DNA of 64,000 nucleotides from Paenibacillus sp. GP183 (GCF_900104695.1 NZ_FNSW01000001.1:868001-932000); one strand, 5' to 3'. Shown: positions 51,487 through 61,573, counted from the first letter of the stretch. The notes: generated by a model from the sequence alone, not told the origin. Numbers and translations are program-made.

Positions 51487-52512
51487 TTGAATACCATGAA
51501 AGCCATAGGACTTACTCGATACCTTCCGATTGAGAATACAGAAAGTTTGATTGATCTTACTGTAGAAAAGCCAAAAGCAAATGGACGTGACCTGTTGGTC
51601 AAGGTGATTGCAGTCTCCGTCAATCCCGTTGATACCAAGGTTCGTTCACCTAAAGAGAAAATCGAAGAAACGCCAAAGATATTAGGTTGGGACGTGGCAG
51701 GCATTGTGGAAGAAGCGGGAGAAGACTGTTCTCTTTTTCAGCCTGGGGATGAGGTGTTTTATGCCGGCAGCATCTCACGGCAAGGCGGCAACAGCGAATA
51801 TCATCTGGTGGATGAGCGAATCGTCGGGCACAAGCCAAAGACTTTAAACTTTGCAGAAGCAGCGGCTCTGCCTCTAACATCCATCACGGCTTGGGAAGCG
51901 CTGTTTGAAAGAATGAAGATCTCCCAGGAGCCGAGGGCCAACGAAACAAAGTCCTTGCTAATCATTGGAGCTGCAGGCGGCGTAGGCTCGATTGCCATCC
52001 AGTTGGCGAAACATGCAGGTCTTACCGTCATTGGTACAGCTTCCCGCCAAGAAACAGTGGATTGGGTAACATCCATGGGCGCGGATCATATTGTCAATCA
52101 TCATGAAGCTTTGCTCCCACAGCTCCAAGCATTGGGATTTTCGAGCGTTCCCTACATCTTCTGCTTGAATGCTTTGGAGAAACACTGGCAAGGCATCAGT
52201 GAAGCGGTCTCTCCGCAAGGTGTTGTCTGTGCCATTGATGATCCAAAATCACCGCTTAACCTCAATCTGCTCAAGCGAAAAAGCGCAACCTTTGTTTGGG
52301 AGTTCATGTTCACACGCTCTCTCTTTGAGACGGAAGACATGATCGAACAGCACATCTTGCTCAATCGCATCGCTAAGGCTGTGGATGCTGGCACGTTGAA
52401 AACAACTTTAACCCAACGCCTGGAACCCATCACAGCAGAGAATCTTCGTCACGCTCACGAACTCCTGGAGAGCAACAAGATGATTGGCAAATTGGTGCTG
52501 GAGCATTTTTAG
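51487..52512 (+). CDS. MDR-family NADPH:quinone reductase / zinc-type alcohol dehydrogenase-like
   Basis: 341 residues from a TTG at 51487 with AAAGGAG eight bases upstream; the next ATG (51496) is further than usual. The GroES-like half has VIAVSVNPVDTKVRSP and LGWDVAGIVEEAG; the NADPH-binding half has IIGAAGGVGSIAIQLAKHAG and the later NHHEALLPQL. Zinc ligands of true alcohol dehydrogenases are absent, so this is the ZADH/quinone reductase type. Substrate unknown. Confidence 0.92.
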   Translation: MNTMKAIGLTRYLPIENTESLIDLTVEKPKANGRDLLVKVIAVSVNPVDTKVRSPKEKIEETPKILGWDVAGIVEEAGEDCSLFQPGDEVFYAGSISRQGGNSEYHLVDERIVGHKPKTLNFAEAAALPLTSITAWEALFERMKISQEPRANETKSLLIIGAAGGVGSIAIQLAKHAGLTVIGTASRQETVDWVTSMGADHIVNHHEALLPQLQALGFSSVPYIFCLNALEKHWQGISEAVSPQGVVCAIDDPKSPLNLNLLKRKSATFVWEFMFTRSLFETEDMIEQHILLNRIAKAVDAGTLKTTLTQRLEPITAENLRHAHELLESNKMIGKLVLEHF

Positions 52513-52532
52513 AGTTTCTGATCACACAAGAA

Positions 52533-52570
52533 AAAAAGAGCCCATTGATCGCGATCAATGGGCTCTTTTT
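52533..52570. terminator. Bidirectional terminator
   Basis: An 18-bp perfect stem (52533-52550 with 52553-52570) flanked by A and T runs, shared by the convergent quinone reductase and DUF3892-like genes. Confidence 0.92.
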
Positions 52571-52578
52571 GGACTTCC

Positions 52579-52908
52579 CTAGAAAGTGGGGAGGTTATCC
52601 AGATTGTTTTCTTTTACCCCGTCGGGTTCACTTCGCAGGATATCACGTCCATAACGGTGGAAAACGTCTACATTAGCCAAAACCCCATCTTTCGCTTCAT
52701 TCAAAGCAGATATATAATCCAACTGGCGCCCTGATGACGTTTGAATCGCAATAATATCACCGTCATCATTTTTTCGCACAGCTACAATGGACTCTTTGCC
52801 ATCCGAGGCAGCGGCCTGCATTTGATCCTGCTCTGCCTGCATTTCACCCTGCTGCCTGTAATTCTGATAAATTTGTTCGAAATTTTCATTGGTAGGACCT
52901 TGATTCAT
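52579..52908 (-). CDS. Small DUF3892-like protein
   Basis: About 109 residues from the ATG at 52908, which has GAGGTG six bases upstream (an adjacent ATG at 52911 is also possible). The C-terminal half has the DUF3892 pattern: IVAVRKNDDGDIIAIQTSSG, RQLDYISALNEAKDG, NVDVFHRYGRDILRSEPDG. Bacterial members are small, found in spore formers and of unknown function. The N-terminal half is rich in Gln and Asn/Glu and probably disordered. Confidence 0.83.
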   Translation of the reverse strand: MNQGPTNENFEQIYQNYRQQGEMQAEQDQMQAAASDGKESIVAVRKNDDGDIIAIQTSSGRQLDYISALNEAKDGVLANVDVFHRYGRDILRSEPDGVKENNLDNLPTF

Positions 52909-52926
52909 CATAATCACCTCGTCCAT

Positions 52927-53306
52927 TATGATGCACAGAATTCACCTTATTTATCAGGCCGCTTGTGGTTCCAAAATCTTTGACTCAATTTTTGAACTTA
53001 GCATTTAAGGGTTAGTAAACTAAAACTCACAAACAACAAGTCTAGCCTCAGTAATTTACAGCTTAACCTTTAGATAACATGCCATAGTCATCTAAAACTC
53101 AGTATTAGTGAACCCAACTTACCTAGTAAGGACATTTGGTTCACTGTAGCTCGCTGCCAAAAAAAATAGCGGAAAATAGTGACTTTGGAGTCATTAAACC
53201 TGACTATAACCTCATTAAATGAAATCGGGAAGGATAAAGATCTCCTATGCCGTCATTGCCCTAAGGTGCACCCAGGCTATTGAGAAGATCTCGACGGTAA
53301 ACAAAA
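52927..53306. other. Non-coding stretch with no recognised element
   Basis: About 380 bases, AT-rich, with no coding frame that I can support on either strand, no tRNA and no clear repeat. It lies between the DUF3892-like gene start and the amidase terminator and may hold the promoter of the former. Confidence 0.5.
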
Positions 53307-53340
53307 AGAAACCCGTCGTCTTGAAAAGACGCGGGTTTCT
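53307..53340 (-). terminator. Terminator of the amidase gene
   Basis: Arms agaaacccg and cgggtttct plus an inner cgtctt/aagacg stem, followed on the minus strand by TTTTTGTTT. Confidence 0.8.
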
Positions 53341-53422
53341 CTCCGAGATGACTCCTGATAAATCAGAAGTCATCTCTTGACAGCATAGGTCAGGGTATCT
53401 TTTGCAAACTTTGCTGCAATGC

Positions 53423-55021
53423 CTATTTAAGGACTGGAGTGCTGAGTGGAACTTTGCGTATCTTCGCCGTTTGCTCAAAGGAATAAGCAAGGGAGAGCAG
53501 CAGCGGTTCGCTGTAATCGCGGCCGAGCAATTCGGCGCCGACCGGAATACCGAGCGGTGCTGTTTTGGTCGGGGTGGAGAAGCCGCCAGGGAACGTCACG
53601 GCCGGGAAGCCGGTGCCGTTGGACAGTGTGCCGTTGCGCTCAGGCTGGTCCGTTTGGCCAGTCGGCGCGACGAGCACCTTCTGCAGCGGGTACAGGATGG
53701 CGTCAAGCTGGAGTTCGGCCATCTTCGAAGATACGGCCAAGCGCAGTTTGTCACGGTTCAGTGTGCGGTCTTTATATGTCTGGTTGTTCAGGCCGTCTTC
53801 CACGGCAATTTCGGATTCAAGCGTTTTCTGGATATCCGGCGACGCGGTTTTGGAATCCACCAGCTGTCGGAAGCTTTTCACGGGAGCATTAGATCCGAGT
53901 TCAGCAAAATATTTGTCCATAGCCGACCGGGCTTCCCAGTTGGAGGTGGCGACGACCGGGGACAGCTTGTCATATTCCGGCAGTGTGAAGTATATGATAG
54001 TCGCACCTTTGTCTTTCATCGTTTCGATCACTTGCTCCATGACTTTATTGACCTCTGCGTGGCGTTCTGCATCACCGTACAGGTTGGTCATGACGCCGAT
54101 TCGCGCGCCTTTTAAGGAATCCGCATTCAACCCTGCCGCATAGCTGACGGGAGTCCTGCCGACACCGAACGCAGTGATCGGATCTTTGGGATCATAGCCA
54201 ACCATGACATCGAGCAGTTTGGCTGCATCATTCACCGTACGGGTGATCGGACCAACTTCGTCCTGCGTGAAGCTGTTCGGCATAACGCCAGCACGGCTGA
54301 CCAACCCTCTTGTCGGGCGAACGCCGACCAGACTGTTGGCGGAAGCGGGTGACCGGATCGATTGCCCGGTATCGCTGCCTGTACCCAGCACAGCAAAGTT
54401 GGAGGCAATCGCTGCGCCGGTTCCTCCGCTGGAACCGCCCGGTGTACGGGTCAAGTCATACGGGTTCAGGACTTGGCCGCCAAGGCTGCTGATGGATACG
54501 CCTCCGCGCGCGAACTCTTGCATGTTGGATTTTGCAAGGATGATAGCTCCGGCGTCGCGCATTTTGTTGACCGTGAAGGCGTCGGAGGTCGGTACCGAAT
54601 CTTTCATGGCTACATTGCCTCCACTTGTAGGCATGTCATATGTATTGAAATTGTCCTTAAGAATGACAGGAATGCAATGCAGAGAGCCGACGCGGCCTTT
54701 GCTATCCTTGTACTGTTCATCCATCTTCTCTGCAATTTTCAGGGCATCAGGGTTGATGGTAAGAATGGCTCGAAGGGCTGGACCTTGCTTGTCATAGGCT
54801 TCGATGCGGGCAAGGTAGCTTTTGACCAGAGTGGTGCAAGTGAGCGTTTTATTCGCGAATGCGGCTTGGATGCTCTCGACGGTGGCTTCCTCGAGAACGA
54901 ACGGTTTGGCTTTTTGCTTATCATTTTCACCAAACTTGCCATAGGCGGGGAACTGCAATACTCCGAGGACCAAAAATACGGTGAATAAGATCAGTGTAAT
55001 CTTTTTGACAGGCGACTTCAT
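53423..55021 (-). CDS. Exported amidase-signature family hydrolase
   Basis: 532 residues. A signal peptide or N-terminal anchor (ITLILFTVFLVLGVLQFPAYG) precedes an amidase-signature domain. The Ser-cisSer-Lys triad is recognisable: Lys in IPVILKDNFNT, cis-Ser in RTPGGSSGGTGA and nucleophile Ser in GSDTGQSIRSPAS. It hydrolyses an amide bond outside the cell; the Paenibacillus/Bacillus homologues are of unknown substrate. ATG with GGAGGG upstream and its own terminator. Its codon third positions are more G/C-rich than in the 1-30 kb genes. Confidence 0.92.
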   Translation of the reverse strand: MKSPVKKITLILFTVFLVLGVLQFPAYGKFGENDKQKAKPFVLEEATVESIQAAFANKTLTCTTLVKSYLARIEAYDKQGPALRAILTINPDALKIAEKMDEQYKDSKGRVGSLHCIPVILKDNFNTYDMPTSGGNVAMKDSVPTSDAFTVNKMRDAGAIILAKSNMQEFARGGVSISSLGGQVLNPYDLTRTPGGSSGGTGAAIASNFAVLGTGSDTGQSIRSPASANSLVGVRPTRGLVSRAGVMPNSFTQDEVGPITRTVNDAAKLLDVMVGYDPKDPITAFGVGRTPVSYAAGLNADSLKGARIGVMTNLYGDAERHAEVNKVMEQVIETMKDKGATIIYFTLPEYDKLSPVVATSNWEARSAMDKYFAELGSNAPVKSFRQLVDSKTASPDIQKTLESEIAVEDGLNNQTYKDRTLNRDKLRLAVSSKMAELQLDAILYPLQKVLVAPTGQTDQPERNGTLSNGTGFPAVTFPGGFSTPTKTAPLGIPVGAELLGRDYSEPLLLSLAYSFEQTAKIRKVPLSTPVLK

Positions 55022-55171
55022 ACTGTTTCCCTCCCATTCAATTTAATATGTTAGATTATATCACATAGAATAGTAGAGTGAAAGTATTCATGTAATTTAA
55101 TTTCCATATAATTCATTATCAGGTCGTATTTCCTCACATGAAGATACACCGATTTCACATCATAACTCAAA

Positions 55172-55197
55172 AAGGGCGGGACGATTGTCCCACCCTT
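55172..55197 (-). terminator. Terminator of the sugar isomerase genes
   Basis: Eleven-bp arms (aagggcgggac / gtcccaccctt) with one mismatch and TTTTTGAGTT on the minus strand. Confidence 0.85.
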
Positions 55198-55238
55198 AGG
55201 TTAATTTCGCAGCACACAATCGAATAATGGGAATCAGA

Positions 55239-56105
55239 CTAGCCCTTAAATTTTTTCAAAAACTGCACGGCTTTCATGATGTCCGCTTCGGGATTAGCCC
55301 CTACTTCCCGTTCGATCGTTAAGTATCTGGAGTACCCGATATCAGTTAAGGCCTGCAAATAACCCTTCCAGTCAACACTTCCTTCTCCGAGAGGAACTTC
55401 CTCGAAGGCTTTCCCTCCACTGGCCATCTCTGCGATTTTCTCATGATCGAGAGGATCATAACCAAGCGCGCCATAAACCTCTCGAGGATCTATTTCATAA
55501 TTACGTACTCCATCTTTAGCATGCGTATGAACAATATAATCCTTCAAGGTATATACGCCTTTTACCGGATCGTCACCTGTGACCATAACCATATTGGCAG
55601 GGTCAAAATTGACAGAAACGCCATTGGAGCCCAGTCCGTCGAGAAAAAGCTTCAGTCTATTCGCGGTTTCCGGTCCTGTTTCGATGGCAAAAAAAGCACC
55701 CATGCTTTTCGCGTATGTGCTCAATTCCTTACACGCCAAATGCATAGTTTCGTATATTTCGCTCTTTGGATCCTCAGGAACAATTCCTATATGGGTAGTG
55801 ACAATGTTGGTGCCAAGCTCCATGGCCAGATCGAGAATGCGTTTTGATTTTTCAACCTTTTGTGCGTTAACGCTTTTATCCTGAAAGCCGTGTCCGCCTA
55901 AATCTCCTACCAATGCAGAAATTTCCAAGCCTAAGGATTCAATATAGGATTTCCATTCCTTGCGGGCCGAAGGCGTCAGGCTGGCAGGGTCCATCTCTCC
56001 GGAAACGGCATATATCTGCACGCCGTCGGCGCCTACTTCCTTAGCCTTAATCAAGCCCTCCTTCACACCGACACGAAAACTATCTACGATTACTCCAATT
56101 TTCAT
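55239..56105 (-). CDS. Sugar phosphate isomerase/epimerase-like TIM barrel
   Basis: 288 residues of the AP-endonuclease-2/xylose-isomerase-like fold. Metal-binding Glu, Asp, His and Glu follow the family order: [39 protein letters not shown] and [12 protein letters not shown]. Such enzymes isomerise keto sugars, inositols or their derivatives. AGAAGGAG precedes the ATG. Second of two adjacent isomerase genes on the minus strand, 41 bases after the other, and followed by a terminator. Confidence 0.9.
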   Translation of the reverse strand: MKIGVIVDSFRVGVKEGLIKAKEVGADGVQIYAVSGEMDPASLTPSARKEWKSYIESLGLEISALVGDLGGHGFQDKSVNAQKVEKSKRILDLAMELGTNIVTTHIGIVPEDPKSEIYETMHLACKELSTYAKSMGAFFAIETGPETANRLKLFLDGLGSNGVSVNFDPANMVMVTGDDPVKGVYTLKDYIVHTHAKDGVRNYEIDPREVYGALGYDPLDHEKIAEMASGGKAFEEVPLGEGSVDWKGYLQALTDIGYSRYLTIEREVGANPEADIMKAVQFLKKFKG

Positions 56106-56146
56106 AATAAATTCACTCCTTCTGGAATATTTGATGATTTAATTTT

Positions 56147-57016
56147 TTACTGTCCCGCTTGCTCCCAAATTCTTCTCGCATTCTCCAATCCGATCCGCGT
56201 GCCGGTCAAGCAATCTTCCATGCCTTCGAACTCAATGGAAATATAGCCGTCGTAATCGGAGGATCGGATCTGTCGAATCACTTCAGACATGTCAATATCT
56301 CCACAGCCGATAATGGCTCCTCTTAGAAAGTTGCCATGGCTTGTTTGAAACCAACCTTCTCCCGGGTTTCCCCGAGACTTACGATAATAGAAATCCTTCA
56401 AGTGCAACATGGAGGCATAGGGAAGCAAGCTCTGAACTGAGCAAACCGAATCGGCGTCGACGCACATAACGTTTCCCACGTCCATAGTGATCATAAAGTT
56501 GGAACGATCCACCTCATTCATGACCCTGAGTACTCTTTCCGGTGATTGGATGAAATACCCGTGGTTCTCCAGACTGGTGGTGATCCCGAACTGCGCCGCA
56601 TAGTCAGCTATTCGTCTGCATGGCTCGATCAACCTGGGGAGATCGGCTTCAAACTGCTTGACGGACGTTTCCGCTATTGGACGAAAGGCCACGTCATGCC
56701 GCATCCTCTTAACGCCAAGCCGATAGGCAATGTCTACATGAGTCATAAGCTTGCGGATTTCCTGTTCTGTTTCATCCTCTGTCGGCTTAAGGAAGTTGGC
56801 CCCTACCGCGTAATTTGAAATATCCAACCCGACTTCTTCCGTCTTCCTGCGGATCGTATCGATCAAATCCGGATTTTCAACCAGATCGAACCCGATAGGG
56901 ACGATCTCTACATGCTGCGCTCCTTGATCTGCCATCCACTGAATAGCTTCTGTTACAGTCATCTGCTTCGATTGTATGGCCCTGCTTAAGCTGTAAGAAC
57001 TTACTCCCAATTTCAT
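56147..57016 (-). CDS. Sugar phosphate isomerase/epimerase-like TIM barrel
   Basis: 289 residues from ATG 57016 (GGAGGAC upstream); a longer frame to 57085 would run into the kinase gene and lacks a site. Metal ligands are seen in TTSLENHGYF, ITMDVGNVMCVD, MLHLKDF and YISIEFEGMED. Fold as the neighbour at 55239 but a different subfamily. It starts 35 bases after the histidine kinase stop and is probably expressed with it. Confidence 0.9.
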   Translation of the reverse strand: MKLGVSSYSLSRAIQSKQMTVTEAIQWMADQGAQHVEIVPIGFDLVENPDLIDTIRRKTEEVGLDISNYAVGANFLKPTEDETEQEIRKLMTHVDIAYRLGVKRMRHDVAFRPIAETSVKQFEADLPRLIEPCRRIADYAAQFGITTSLENHGYFIQSPERVLRVMNEVDRSNFMITMDVGNVMCVDADSVCSVQSLLPYASMLHLKDFYYRKSRGNPGEGWFQTSHGNFLRGAIIGCGDIDMSEVIRQIRSSDYDGYISIEFEGMEDCLTGTRIGLENARRIWEQAGQ

Positions 57017-57051
57017 GTAATTGTCCTCCATGGATTCAATTTTTAGCTCCG

Positions 57052-58881
57052 TTAGCCCGCCTGTTCCTCTAATGGAGTCACGCACTTTTCCAGCGGCAGA
57101 CGGAGCGTGATCCGGGTGCCCCTGCCCGTGCCGCTTTCGAAGAGGAATTCCGATTCCTTGCCGTAATACATTTTCATGCGGGTAACCACATTTCGCAGAC
57201 CGAACAAGTCCTTCTCCTTTTTGATGTCTGTCGAAATGCCTTCTGCAGCTAGTCTCGACGCTTCCTCAAGTTTGACACAGATATAGTCGAGCCTTTGGTT
57301 TTCCACTCCTGCTCCGTTATCGCTCACTTCAAGCACCAGCATGTTGCCTTCCAAATATGTAGATATGACGAGCTCCCCGCCTTCACTCTGTTTTTCCAGG
57401 CCATGCAGAACGGAATTTTCCACAATGGGTTGTAAAAGGAGCTTCAGTACATGATAAGGCTCGCTTTCCTCGGCGATGTCGTACCTGACTGTAAAATGGT
57501 CCAAAAACCGCAGCTGCTGGACTTTAATATAATATTTCAAATGCTCGATCGTATCTTTTACTGAAAACGTCTCGTTCCCCTTGTTCAGGCTTAGCCGGAA
57601 AAATTTCGACAGATTGAGGACCATTTCGCTGATTTCATCTGCTTCATAGTTTTTGGCCGTCCAATAGATGGAGTCAAGAGTATTATAAAGGAAATGCGGG
57701 TTGATCTGCGACTGCAAAAACTTAAGCTCCATTTTGGACAGTAAAAGCTGTTTCTCATAGTGGTCGCGAATGAGTGTCTTCTGGTTTTCAGCCATCCGGT
57801 TGAACGATTCGATGACATACCCCAATTCGTCCACGCGCGCGTCTTCCAATTGTATGGTGAAATTGCCCGTGCGGAGCTGCTTCATCCCATAAGCCAATTT
57901 TCGCAGCGGAGCGGAAATCCCCCTGTAGACAATCCAGGAAATCCAAACCGCAAGCACCAGGCTGACGACTAATATCCCGTAAGTAAACACCTTCAAGGAG
58001 TCGGTATGGCTGCGAATTTCCCGCAGAGGCTGCTCCATCATGAGCGACCACCCGGAAAACTTGGACTTCACGCTGATGGCGACCATCTCCGTACCGGTTT
58101 GCGGCGACCTGAGGATGGTCCTGACCTCGTCCCCTTTGTTCAAGACTTGCGGATTTACACTCACACCTGTGCCGGTAATCGGGATTCCATCGCTTCCAAA
58201 AAGATAGATGTTCGCATTTTTGGAGGGGAGAAGCGGTTTCGCCAGTTCGATCAAGGCGCTTTTTTTGACAGAAATGATGAGCAGGTTCGGATTGATGAGC
58301 GTCCGGTTATAAGGATCCATCGTACGGATCAGATGAACGCTGTCCGCATCGAAGAAAGATTCACCACCCTGCGGCGTATAAAAAATCGTTCCCCCGCCCT
58401 CCTCCACCAAACGCTGGTACCACTCCTGCTTCTCCGCTCCCTCGGGCAGCTTGTGTCCGCCGAGCTTGCTGGAAATAACGGTACGAGACGGCATATGGAT
58501 GATGGTGATTTGGTCCACCAACAAGTTGACCGTCGTCATGTTCGTTATCTGGTCCATCACCTGCGCAAATTGAACGAAGGACTGCTTTCCCGGCTCCTGT
58601 CCGACGGACTGCAGCGTGGTGTTCACGTTCATATCGAAAGCGATCAGCGAGGAAAGCTGTTCGATGTTCTGCAGCGTCAGGTCGATGTAACCAACCATTG
58701 TATGCAGGGCTCCCTGGGTCCTTTCTCCCGTTTGCACTTCCAGGATCATCTGCGATTTGGCGATGGCAAAAAGACTGAAGCCAGCGAGCGGAAGCAGGAT
58801 CAGTAAAAAATACCATGTCAACCGAACCTGGATAAAACCGGTTAGCATTTTGCGCACTTTGGACAGGATTTCTTTCGTCAA
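57052..58881 (-). CDS. YesM-type sensor histidine kinase
   Basis: 609 residues. TM1 (WYFLLILLPLAGFSLFAIAK) and TM2 (YGILVVSLVLAVWISWIVYR) enclose a roughly 260-residue dCache-like extracellular sensor. HAMP follows, then the HisKA_7TM-type His_kinase box QINPHFLYNTLDSIYW with the phosphorylated His, and a HATPase: VENSVLHGLEKQ, VSDNGAGV, GLRNVVTRMKMYYG. Such kinases normally pair with a YesN-type AraC response regulator in the same operon and sense extracellular sugars; no regulator gene is beside it here. TTG start with GGAGGG upstream. Downstream are two isomerases; upstream is a solute-binding lipoprotein. Confidence 0.93.
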   Translation of the reverse strand: MTKEILSKVRKMLTGFIQVRLTWYFLLILLPLAGFSLFAIAKSQMILEVQTGERTQGALHTMVGYIDLTLQNIEQLSSLIAFDMNVNTTLQSVGQEPGKQSFVQFAQVMDQITNMTTVNLLVDQITIIHMPSRTVISSKLGGHKLPEGAEKQEWYQRLVEEGGGTIFYTPQGGESFFDADSVHLIRTMDPYNRTLINPNLLIISVKKSALIELAKPLLPSKNANIYLFGSDGIPITGTGVSVNPQVLNKGDEVRTILRSPQTGTEMVAISVKSKFSGWSLMMEQPLREIRSHTDSLKVFTYGILVVSLVLAVWISWIVYRGISAPLRKLAYGMKQLRTGNFTIQLEDARVDELGYVIESFNRMAENQKTLIRDHYEKQLLLSKMELKFLQSQINPHFLYNTLDSIYWTAKNYEADEISEMVLNLSKFFRLSLNKGNETFSVKDTIEHLKYYIKVQQLRFLDHFTVRYDIAEESEPYHVLKLLLQPIVENSVLHGLEKQSEGGELVISTYLEGNMLVLEVSDNGAGVENQRLDYICVKLEEASRLAAEGISTDIKKEKDLFGLRNVVTRMKMYYGKESEFLFESGTGRGTRITLRLPLEKCVTPLEEQAG

Positions 58882-58918
58882 TTTGCTGGTCCCTCCTTTT
58901 ATGCCCGGTCTCTCTCGG

Positions 58919-60436
58919 CTACTTGCTGGTTTCCCGCCACCATTCGTTCACTTCCCCGGTAATTTCATCACCGCCGGCATCCTTCCACTTTTTTACAAAT
59001 GCATCGAATTCCTCAATGGGGCTCATGCCCGCGATGATTCGCGTAAAGGTTTCTTCCTGGAGTTTGGACAGCTTTACTTGATGTTTGCCCATTGCAGGAG
59101 TCGGGGGTCCATTAAAGCGGTTTTCCATCAGATTGCTTTCAATTCGCTGCACGTTGTCATAAAGCCGGAACTGCTCTCCGAGTCCATTCAGACGATCCCG
59201 GGTCATGTCCCGCTCAACGGTATCGGCCAACGATCCATATATGCCCCGATATCCTTGCTTCGTATGCTCTTCAAACCGGATAGTCAGCTTTTTATCCACC
59301 AGGGTCCAAACTTCATTTTCAAAGCCGAGCTTCAACGTTTTTTGGCCTGGCCCTGCGATAAAATCGAGGAATTTGACCACGGACTCCACGTTCTTGCTCT
59401 TAAGGGGCACGACATTGTAGGACCGGATGTTGGACGTGCTGTAGACCCCATGCCCCAGGTTCGGGCCAATTGGAAATTCAAGCGGGATCCACTCCGCTTT
59501 TGGATCGTTTTTGCTGTTCTCCGCAATATAGGTGCGCGTGTCGGACCAAGCTGCGGAATATAGGCCGACCCGACCGGTCGCTATCTTTTTGCCAAGAACA
59601 TCGATTTTATTCAACGGGAATTCCGGGTCAAGGATATTCTGGTCGTATAGATTCCGAAAGTAGGCGAGCGCTTCTTTCATCTCGGGGAGGATACCGGAAT
59701 AAACCAGCTTGCCGTCTCGCTCGTACCAGGCGTTCATTTGTACGCCGAAGGCACCAAGAAAAGGTGACGTTCTCCCGAGACGATCCAGGATTGAAAGGCC
59801 GAAGGTATCCTTCATTCCATTTCCGTCCGGATCTCTTTCGGCAAAAGCCTTCATCACGGCCGTATACTCATCGATCGTCCGGGGAGGCTGCAGGCCGAGC
59901 TTGTCCAGCCAGTCCTTCCGGGCGTAAACAATCTCCGTTCCCTTTACCTCACTCAGGCTGGGAATGGCATATATGTTGCCGTCAACTGTTACGTTGTCCC
60001 AAGCTTCTTTGGGGATTTTGGCTTTCAGGTTTGCCCCGTATTTCTCGATATAGTCGTTCAATGGTGTTAGCGCCTTTTGATTCACATAGTTAATAAACCA
60101 TGAAGCACTGCTCGTGTTGAGCAGGTCCGGAGGCTCCCCGGATGTCATGATGACGTTCAGCTTTTCATCGTATCCGTTCAGCGGAGGAAGGGTCACATTC
60201 ACCTGTACACCGGTATTTTTCTCGATATAGGTCAGGTAAGGATTGTTGTTTTCATCCATGCCTTCAGGAAAGCCCAAGCCTAGACTGTTCACCACAATCC
60301 GGATTACAGGTGCATCTGCGGCATTGGAAGCCTCTTTGCCGTTCTTTCCCCCTGCCTGAAAGCTGCAGCCGGCGGTGGTGAAGGATGCGAGCATGGCGAG
60401 AATAGCGAAAACTGCCGCTTTCTTTCTTTTTTTCAT
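58919..60436 (-). CDS. LplA-type extracellular solute-binding lipoprotein
   Basis: 505 residues from ATG 60436 (AAGGGGGG upstream). Lipoprotein signal ends ASFTTAGC near residue 24. Family 1 solute-binding domain of the LplA/YtcQ group, with NPYLTYIEKNTGVQVNVTLP, LNVIMTSGEPPDLL and GDEITGEVNEWW at the end. These bind oligosaccharides or aldouronates for an ABC importer. No permease pair (LplB/LplC type) is found within the window, so it must work with permeases elsewhere or serve as a sensing partner of the adjacent YesM-type kinase. Confidence 0.9.
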   Translation of the reverse strand: MKKRKKAAVFAILAMLASFTTAGCSFQAGGKNGKEASNAADAPVIRIVVNSLGLGFPEGMDENNNPYLTYIEKNTGVQVNVTLPPLNGYDEKLNVIMTSGEPPDLLNTSSASWFINYVNQKALTPLNDYIEKYGANLKAKIPKEAWDNVTVDGNIYAIPSLSEVKGTEIVYARKDWLDKLGLQPPRTIDEYTAVMKAFAERDPDGNGMKDTFGLSILDRLGRTSPFLGAFGVQMNAWYERDGKLVYSGILPEMKEALAYFRNLYDQNILDPEFPLNKIDVLGKKIATGRVGLYSAAWSDTRTYIAENSKNDPKAEWIPLEFPIGPNLGHGVYSTSNIRSYNVVPLKSKNVESVVKFLDFIAGPGQKTLKLGFENEVWTLVDKKLTIRFEEHTKQGYRGIYGSLADTVERDMTRDRLNGLGEQFRLYDNVQRIESNLMENRFNGPPTPAMGKHQVKLSKLQEETFTRIIAGMSPIEEFDAFVKKWKDAGGDEITGEVNEWWRETSK

Positions 60437-60469
60437 AGAACCCCCCTTCCTGCAGAACAAAACAGACAA

Positions 60470-61573
60470 TCACCCAGCCAAAATACGCTGCAGGATCGGC
60501 GTCAGCCCATCCGCCATACGCAAAAAGCCGAGATCGGTCGGATGCGAGCCGTCAACCGTACATTCATGAGCATCTTTACCCAGCAGCGCAGCGCCGTCGC
60601 AAAAATAGATATTGGCATCATCCAGCTCGCGCCTTTGCTCTACGGTTCGGATCTGGACTTGTTTGCGTTCCGCCCGTACCTGGGCCATTTGTGGATCAAA
60701 TTTTTCTTTGGCATGTGTGATTCGCGAGATCACAAGGATCGGCGTCAACGGATGCTTTTCCCGGTATATGGATATGAAGTCGGGCAGCGTTTTCTGCAGC
60801 AGTTCTGTGGAAACGCAGTTCGCCTCATAGTCCAGGATCAAGCAAGCGGGGTCTGGGATTTCCGCCAGAATATGAGCGAGCTCCGGCTCTCCTTTGCCGT
60901 TGCCGGAAAAGCCCAGATTGAGGAACTCCAAGTTGATGCGGCGGGATAGTATGTTCGTGTAGGCCATGCCCGGACGGGAAGCACAGCCTCCCTGCGTGAT
61001 GGAGGTGCCATAAACAATGATTTTTTTAGTGCTGTCGTAAACTGGAGGATGATCGATCTGCGCTTCCAGATCCAAGCCGACCCAAACTTCCTCTACGCCT
61101 TGGTAAAGCGGGAAGTTCAGTGTTATGATCCGGTTCTCGCGTTCAAAATTCGTAAAAATAACGCTTTCAAACTCAGTCTTCCTGTGATCGTAAACGGTAG
61201 TGTTGTAATAAACCTGTTCTCCCAGTCCCCCGATGTAACAGTCAAACCCGCACTGCCCTGTAGCAGGCATATGATACATATTGGCAGCCCCCGTCAATTT
61301 TACTTTGACGGACAGCGAGGCGGCATCCGTCGCAAAGCGGATTTGACCGCCGGCTGTACAGTTAGCCAATAGGTCGACTGCCTCCGGAAGAATCCAGCTT
61401 GGCTTGGCGGGAAGCCGGCGGTAACGGCTTTCTTCGCTCAGCCAGCCGAATCCGGCAAGCTGAAACGGCTGCTCGAGGGGTGAATGCCAAATTAAATCAT
61501 TGTCGCCGGATTGTTGAATCCACATGTTAGCATCCAACTGCACCGCGTTAACTGGTTGTTGTTTATTCGTCAT
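60470..61573 (-). CDS. SGNH/GDSL-type hydrolase with N-terminal beta domain
   Basis: 367 residues. An N-terminal jelly-roll-like domain (1-165) precedes an SGNH esterase domain: IIVYGTSITQGGCAS (Ser), FLNLGFSGNGKGE (Gly/Asn), LILDYEANC and CTVDGSHPTDLG (Asp-His). No signal peptide. Similar enzymes in carbohydrate islands deacetylate sugars. GGAGGG precedes the ATG. Its stop is 33 bases before the binding-protein start, so they form an operon. Confidence 0.9.
   Translation of the reverse strand: MTNKQQPVNAVQLDANMWIQQSGDNDLIWHSPLEQPFQLAGFGWLSEESRYRRLPAKPSWILPEAVDLLANCTAGGQIRFATDAASLSVKVKLTGAANMYHMPATGQCGFDCYIGGLGEQVYYNTTVYDHRKTEFESVIFTNFERENRIITLNFPLYQGVEEVWVGLDLEAQIDHPPVYDSTKKIIVYGTSITQGGCASRPGMAYTNILSRRINLEFLNLGFSGNGKGEPELAHILAEIPDPACLILDYEANCVSTELLQKTLPDFISIYREKHPLTPILVISRITHAKEKFDPQMAQVRAERKQVQIRTVEQRRELDDANIYFCDGAALLGKDAHECTVDGSHPTDLGFLRMADGLTPILQRILAG

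Noticed and set aside
53402-54797. Several 190-240-codon plus-strand frames over the amidase gene
   Set aside because: GC-rich antisense reading of the amidase, with no ribosome binding sites and arginine-rich nonsense protein.
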